64,000 bases of DNA, taken from contig NZ_JAVFVS010000011.1 in NCBI RefSeq assembly GCF_030929605.1, positions 124,001 to 188,000 on the forward strand. Direction: 5' to 3'. The stretch comes from Flavobacterium sp. LHD-80 (GTDB taxonomy: Bacteria > Bacteroidota > Bacteroidia > Flavobacteriales > Flavobacteriaceae). The position numbers and the translations under genes were made by a program. This document shows positions 63,083-64,000 of this stretch, in pieces. Positions within the stretch are counted from its first letter, which is position 1. Every line of letters begins with the position of its first letter. The notes below the pieces were generated by a model. That model searched no databases and had not been told where the DNA came from. It worked only from the letters and a program-made list of their open reading frames with translations.

Positions 63083-64000
63083 ATGATTTTTTCATTAGTT
63101 ATATGTACCTATATGCGACCAGAATCGTTACTAGCATTACTGGAATCGGTTCAACAACAAAGTTTATATCCAAACGAGATTTTAATAATTGATGGATCGA
63201 AAGATTTGGAAACAGAAAATGTCTTAAAGCAAAAACATTTTCAAAATCTAAATTATTTTTTAGTCTCAGAGGAAAATCGTGGTTTGACCAGGCAACGAAA
63301 TTTCGGAATATCGAAATTAGATTCAAGTTCAGAAATTGTTTGTTTTTTAGATGATGATACTGTTTTAGAACAAAAATATTTTGAAGAAATTATAAAATCA
63401 TTTCAAGCTGATAGCAATGTTGTTGGTGTTGGAGGTGTTGCGATTAACGAAAATAAATGGAAGCTTCAAGACAAGAACAAATATTATAACAAAAAGAAAT
63501 TTTATTTGTTTGAAGAATACTTTTATCGTGAAAGCTTAAGAAATCTAGTGAGAAATTATCTAGGTTTGGGATCTAATCTAGAACCTGGAAGAATGCCACT
63601 TTACTCTCATGCTAAACCACCAGCATTTCCTCAAACAGGAAAAACTTATAATGTAGATTTGCTTATTGGCATGTCGATGTCTTTTAGAAAAGAAATAGTT
63701 GAAAAAATTAAATTTTCTAAGTTCTTTGACGGCTATAGTTTGTACGAAGATGCAGATTTTAGTTTAAGAGCCTTGCAATTTGGGAAAAATGTAATTAATA
63801 CAAATGTCAAGTTAAATCATTTTCATGCCCTTTCAGGAAGACCAAATAAATATAGTTATGGAAAAATGGTAGTGAAAAATGGTTGGTATGTTTGGCACGT
63901 AAAAAACGCACAACCAGTAGTAATAGATCGGTTAAAATGGCATTTAATAACTTTACTTTTGATATTCCTAAGATTTTGTAATGTCTTTACGAGTAAAAAG
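63083..64000 (+). CDS. GT2 family glycosyltransferase, 5' part (runs off window)
   Basis: An open frame from ATG 63083 (MIFSLVICTYMRPESLLALLESV) continues without a stop for 306 codons to the window edge, so the gene is truncated by the boundary. EILIIDGSKDLETENV, ENRGLTRQRNFGISKL, IVCFLDDDTVLEQKYFEEI (DDD), FPQTGKTYNVDLLIGMSMSF and YEDADFSLRALQFG mark a complete GT2 catalytic domain. Residues from about 285 turn hydrophobic (LITLLLIFLRF), as in GT2 enzymes with C-terminal membrane helices. It starts 3 bp after the previous stop. Confidence 0.88.
   Translation, partial: MIFSLVICTYMRPESLLALLESVQQQSLYPNEILIIDGSKDLETENVLKQKHFQNLNYFLVSEENRGLTRQRNFGISKLDSSSEIVCFLDDDTVLEQKYFEEIIKSFQADSNVVGVGGVAINENKWKLQDKNKYYNKKKFYLFEEYFYRESLRNLVRNYLGLGSNLEPGRMPLYSHAKPPAFPQTGKTYNVDLLIGMSMSFRKEIVEKIKFSKFFDGYSLYEDADFSLRALQFGKNVINTNVKLNHFHALSGRPNKYSYGKMVVKNGWYVWHVKNAQPVVIDRLKWHLITLLLIFLRFCNVFTSKK

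Overview
The window is about 63 kb of AT-rich DNA in which every credible gene lies on the + strand. Most genes abut or overlap by a few bases. All of it reads as one large cell-surface polysaccharide locus. The gene families, the low G+C, the weak ribosome-binding sites, occasional TTG starts and a TTG-N20-TAnnTTTG promoter point to Bacteroidota, most likely Flavobacteriaceae (Flavobacterium or a close relative). The genus is an inference; no marker gene is present. I saw no rRNA, tRNA, CRISPR array, insertion sequence or phage gene. Both ends cut through genes.

Layout. (1) 1-2578: end of a UDP-sugar 4-epimerase, an animal-like UDP-glucose dehydrogenase, a NusG/UpxY-type antiterminator, then a strong intrinsic terminator. 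(2) 2579-2797: control region with a hairpin, a Bacteroidota promoter and a possible 21-codon leader ORF that overlaps the next start. (3) 2798-11075: two UDP-HexNAc 6-dehydrogenases, manC, rmlB, a Wza-like SLBB exporter and a Wzz-like protein. (4) 11185-25645: a Wzx/Wzy-type repeat-unit cassette. It holds a CapE/FnlA-like dehydratase with an RmlD-like reductase (6-deoxy-L-HexNAc), flippase, polymerase, glycosyltransferases, a dTDP-3-acylamino-3,6-dideoxyhexose set with two FdtA-like ketoisomerases, a WbuX/Y/Z-type acetamidino cassette, a GNAT acyltransferase and a PglC-like initiating transferase. (5) 25642-32857: two DegT aminotransferases around a small cupin, rmlC-rmlD-rmlA, and a PglF/CapD-type membrane dehydratase, followed by a second hairpin terminator. 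(6) 33009-46972: an ABC exporter (Wzm/Wzt with C-terminal domain), methyltransferases, a cupin/methyltransferase/aminotransferase group, many glycosyltransferases including a duplicated GT2 pair, and an acyltransferase-3. (7) 47055-64000: more glycosyltransferases, neuA-neuB-neuC for CMP-sialic acid, GT11- and GT10-type fucosyltransferase-like genes, an MBOAT/SGNH O-acylation pair and further GT2/GT4 enzymes.

How it works together (inference). The first half can make UDP-uronic acids, GDP-mannose, dTDP-rhamnose, dTDP-3-acylamino-sugar, a 6-deoxy-L-HexNAc that may be converted to an acetamidino form, and a diNAcBac/QuiNAc4N-like initiating sugar, assembled by the Wzx/Wzy route. The second half looks like a second glycan exported by the ABC transporter, decorated with sialic acid, fucose-like residues, methyl and acyl groups. 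Expression of the main operon may depend on the UpxY-like protein encoded just before the terminator.

The most interesting points are the compact antiterminator/terminator/leader region, a HisF homologue that has lost its catalytic Asp, a ketoisomerase paralogue that has lost one active-site His, co-occurrence of sialic-acid synthesis with GT10 and GT11 enzymes (possible host-glycan mimicry), and the two-gene GT duplication around an acyltransferase.
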